From assembly GCA_021648375.1 (NCBI GenBank), contig JAKISW010000017.1:1-54612 (forward strand): DNA of 54,612 nt, written 5' to 3'. The DNA is from Devosiaceae bacterium. GTDB taxonomy: Bacteria > Pseudomonadota > Alphaproteobacteria > Rhizobiales > Devosiaceae. Shown in pieces: positions 52,416-54,612 of the stretch. Below the pieces are notes generated by a model. That model was not told the DNA's origin, made no database searches, and saw only the letters and a program-made list of their open reading frames with translations. Positions within the stretch are counted from its first letter, which is position 1. Each line of letters opens with the position of its first letter. Position numbers and translations under genes: made by a program.

Positions 52416-53582
52416 ATGAGTTTAAATTTTTTAAAGACCGCCGTTGCCATTAGCTTTATTGGTGGTTTCCAGGTTTTTGCCACTTCTGGCGCGATTGCAC
52501 AAAACACTGATTCAGTGCCGTTTGTGGAAGAAAATTGGATGTTTATTGGTGGTGCTGAAGTTGTTGACCTTGATGGGCAGCAGGCTTTGCAGCTTGGTGT
52601 TAAGCAGGATGGTGCACCTTTTGGGTTTGGCTCAGCGCAGCTAAAGCGGGCACCGTTCACCAATGGAATTATTGAATATGATATTATGTTCGGGCAAACC
52701 CGCACATTTGCCGGCGTAAGTTTTCGCACTCAGGACGCAGGGAATTTCGAAAATTTCTATATGCGTGCACACCAGTCAGGCAACCCGGATGCCAATCAAT
52801 ATATGCCCAACTATAATGGCATTCAAAGCTGGCAGCTTTATTATGGTGAGCAATACACAGCACCAACCAATTATTTATTCGATGAGTGGATGAGTGTTAA
52901 ACTTGTTATATCCGGCAATTTGGCTGATATTTACATTGGTGATATGAGTGAGCCAGAATTTAGCGTTGAGCTAAAACGCGAAGAACAAACTGGTGGCATT
53001 GGTCTGTGGGGTTTTGATATAGGTGGCCCGGTATGGTTTACCAACTTTAAGGTAACACCAATGGATAGCGTTGAAATTGTTGGTACACCGGTAATGGAAC
53101 AGCCCGCAAGCGAAGGAACTGTTATGACCTGGCAGGTATCAAATACGTTCGACGGGGCTTCTCTTTTGGGGAATGACATGTTGCCAATGGATATGGTTTC
53201 AAGCCTTTCTTTTCAGGCTCTTGATGCTGATGTTACTGGAATGACCAATCTCGCAAAATTGCAGGGAGTTGCACCGGGCCAGGACACGGTTTTTGCAAAA
53301 GTAATCATTAATTCCCAGTCTGATCAGACAAAACAATTTCAATTCGGCTTTAGCGATGTGGCAAAAGTTTACCTCAATGGCCAGCCTTTGTTTAACGGTG
53401 GTGATGGTGAAAGATCACGTGATTACCGTTTCCTTGGAACAGTTGGATATTATGACACGGTATTTCTGCCGTTAAAAAGCGGTGAAAACGAGCTTGTAAT
53501 TGCAGTTAGTGAAAGCGTAGCGCTTACTAATGGTTGGGCAATTCAAGGGCGTTTCATTGATATGAGCGGCATAGACTTTTAA
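52416..53582 (+). CDS. Secreted beta-sandwich protein of unknown function
   Basis: A 388-residue protein with a signal peptide (AVAISFIGGFQVFATSGAIAQ, cleavage near residue 29). The N-terminal half, with APFTNGIIEYDIMFGQTRTF, GVSFRTQDAGNFENFYMR and GGIGLWGFDIGGPVWFTNF, resembles concanavalin-like or DUF1080-type beta-sandwich domains that bind glycans; the C-terminal half (from about 225) is a second all-beta domain. No catalytic residues recognised. It has its own terminator and is divergent from a LysR gene. Confidence 0.75.
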   Translation: MSLNFLKTAVAISFIGGFQVFATSGAIAQNTDSVPFVEENWMFIGGAEVVDLDGQQALQLGVKQDGAPFGFGSAQLKRAPFTNGIIEYDIMFGQTRTFAGVSFRTQDAGNFENFYMRAHQSGNPDANQYMPNYNGIQSWQLYYGEQYTAPTNYLFDEWMSVKLVISGNLADIYIGDMSEPEFSVELKREEQTGGIGLWGFDIGGPVWFTNFKVTPMDSVEIVGTPVMEQPASEGTVMTWQVSNTFDGASLLGNDMLPMDMVSSLSFQALDADVTGMTNLAKLQGVAPGQDTVFAKVIINSQSDQTKQFQFGFSDVAKVYLNGQPLFNGGDGERSRDYRFLGTVGYYDTVFLPLKSGENELVIAVSESVALTNGWAIQGRFIDMSGIDF

Positions 53583-53677
53583 TATAGGGATATTTGCCCA
53601 CCCACTGACCATCATTTATGAGGTGCCCCCAAAGCACATGGATAATGTGTAGCTTACCGGAACCGGATGATGTCATA

Positions 53678-53714
53678 GAAAACCCCGAACTGTTAATTGG
53701 TTCGGGGTTTTTTG
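53678..53714. terminator. Bidirectional rho-independent terminator
   Basis: AACCCCGAAC (53681-53690) pairs with GTTCGGGGTT (53700-53709), 9-base loop, T-run on the right and A-rich flank on the left. It can serve both the secreted-protein gene and the convergent response regulator gene. Confidence 0.85.
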
Positions 53715-53759
53715 TATTTTGAATTTCGATTGTAAAAATAAACTATTGGCCTCTAAGTC

Positions 53760-54401
53760 CTAGCTGGTCAGTACAATTCGCATCAGGTCTGCGGTATTGC
53801 GAGCGCCAAGCTTTTCCATAACACGGGCTCTGTGAACTTCAATGGTTCGAGGAGATATACCCAGATCGCGTCCTGCCTCCTTGTTGGATTGGCCATTGGT
53901 AATCAATTGCAGCACTTGGCGTTCGCGAGGGGTAAGTTGATTAAATCCGCGAATTTCAATTGGCCGGCGGCCACCCTGTACCGCCCCCAGATGCACATCA
54001 CGTCGTAGCGCATCCCGAACAGCACTTACGAATTTTTCAGTATCTATTGGCTTGGCGATAACATCGGTGGCTCCGTATTTCATTGCCGTAACCGCAGCGA
54101 TTACATCCCTGTTGTTTGCGAGCATAAACACCGGTGTCCCTATGCAAACTGACTTTATCCTGCCCAGAGCCTCGAGCGTCGATTGTGAATTTATCTCAAG
54201 GTTCAAAATCACCACATCGGGAGATCTTTGTTCCATTTTTGCAAAAAATTCATTGCAATCCATAGATGATATGGTTTGAAAACCCTCGAGCCGAAATAAT
54301 ACGCCCAGAGCCTCGCAGGTCCCCTGATCTCCATCAACTATATGCACCAGTCGATCCCGATTTTGATACGAATGGTAAAAAAGTTTTTGTTCCATTTTCA
54401 T
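53760..54401 (-). CDS. FixJ/NarL-type response regulator with atypical receiver
   Basis: A 213-residue two-domain regulator (ATG 54401; TTG 54410 also possible). The C-terminal LuxR-type HTH is standard: LTPRERQVLQLITNGQSNKE, then ISPRTIEVHRARVMEKLG. In the receiver, the first acidic pair is present (VDGD, Asp23/Asp25) and the conserved Lys117 (AKPID) remains. The phospho-acceptor Asp is replaced by Asn67 (VVILNLEIN) and the switch Thr by Ala95 (FMLANN). It should therefore bind DNA without classical aspartyl phosphorylation. No histidine kinase lies in the window. Two operator-like palindromes sit upstream. Confidence 0.85.
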   Translation of the reverse strand: MKMEQKLFYHSYQNRDRLVHIVDGDQGTCEALGVLFRLEGFQTISSMDCNEFFAKMEQRSPDVVILNLEINSQSTLEALGRIKSVCIGTPVFMLANNRDVIAAVTAMKYGATDVIAKPIDTEKFVSAVRDALRRDVHLGAVQGGRRPIEIRGFNQLTPRERQVLQLITNGQSNKEAGRDLGISPRTIEVHRARVMEKLGARNTADLMRIVLTS

Positions 54402-54523
54402 CTGCCCCAATTGTTTGAAATACTGATATTCAAATAAAAATTCTGCAATTTACCCCAAGCAGAATCACTCCCGCAGTTTGAACTAAGTGTTGTGCCGATG
54501 TGAGATGGTTACCCCTTAGAATC

Positions 54524-54590
54524 AAATACCTACACTTAGGATTAAGTTCCTATGACCTCGATGTAAAGGATTTTATTCCTATAGGTATTT
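54524..54590. promoter_or_regulatory. Nested palindromes upstream of the response regulator
   Basis: Two similar 16-bp sites, TAGGATTAAGTTCCTA (54537-54552) and AAGGATTTTATTCCTA (54566-54581), lie 29 bp apart. They sit inside an outer inverted repeat, AAATACCTA (54524-54532) and TAGGTATTT (54582-54590). Spacing near three helical turns suits cooperative binding of a dimeric regulator, perhaps the response regulator itself. Confidence 0.5.
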
Positions 54591-54612
54591 GGGCGTATGT
54601 ATAAAAGTTCAA

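Noticed and set aside
1..54612. tRNA, rRNA, CRISPR and insertion sequences
   Set aside because: None was recognised on either strand by eye; a covariance or profile search could still find a small RNA I missed.

Overview
The window reads as a chromosomal segment of an alphaproteobacterium, most likely Hyphomicrobiales (Rhizobiales) and perhaps marine. The case rests on a gcrA homologue divergent from argD-argF-hslO, a SAM-II riboswitch in front of metZ, a two-domain dCTP deaminase, CcrM-type GANTC sites at gcrA, and interspersed inverted repeats of a kind common in that order. Base composition is moderate to low GC by eye. I see no rRNA, tRNA, CRISPR array, transposase or phage gene.

Region 1 (1-14.9 kb) is catabolic. 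It begins with the tail of a polar amino-acid ABC ATPase, then a heterotetrameric sarcosine oxidase operon (soxB-D-A-G) behind a leader rich in inverted repeats. A decayed glycine-betaine binding-protein fragment, a terminator and a 103-bp repeat follow. Next come a nitrilase-family amidohydrolase, a LuxR-type regulator, a class V PLP enzyme, a complete polar amino-acid ABC transporter (binding protein, two permeases, ATPase), an inositol-monophosphatase-family enzyme and a betaine-aldehyde-dehydrogenase-like enzyme. Together they suggest uptake and oxidation of N-methylated or betaine-like compounds.

Region 2 (14.9-25.6 kb) is cell surface and secretion: a 1553-residue repeat-built autotransporter-like protein, a LysR regulator, an MFS transporter, an epimerase/sugar-phosphate transferase fusion, a serralysin-like RTX metalloprotease and a small secreted protein.

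Region 3 (25.8-33.4 kb) is metal and envelope efflux: a P1B-4-type metal ATPase, two membrane-anchored monohaem cytochromes c and, convergently, an RND pump with its adaptor.

Region 4 (33.5-44.4 kb) is housekeeping: dcd, metZ with its SAM-II riboswitch and terminator, a CDP-alcohol phosphatidyltransferase, trkH, argD-argF-hslO, gcrA, ppk2 and a DUF924 protein.

Region 5 (44.7-54.6 kb) is a LivHMGF transporter with an acyl-CoA synthetase and binding protein, a LysR regulator, a secreted beta-sandwich protein, and a FixJ/NarL-type response regulator whose receiver has Asn in place of the phospho-acceptor Asp.

The most unusual signal is a family of 15-16 bp quasi-palindromes (about TAGGGTCnnGACCCTA). 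At six of its eight main sites it supplies the TAG stop codon of the adjacent gene, and at one site it ends two convergent genes at once.
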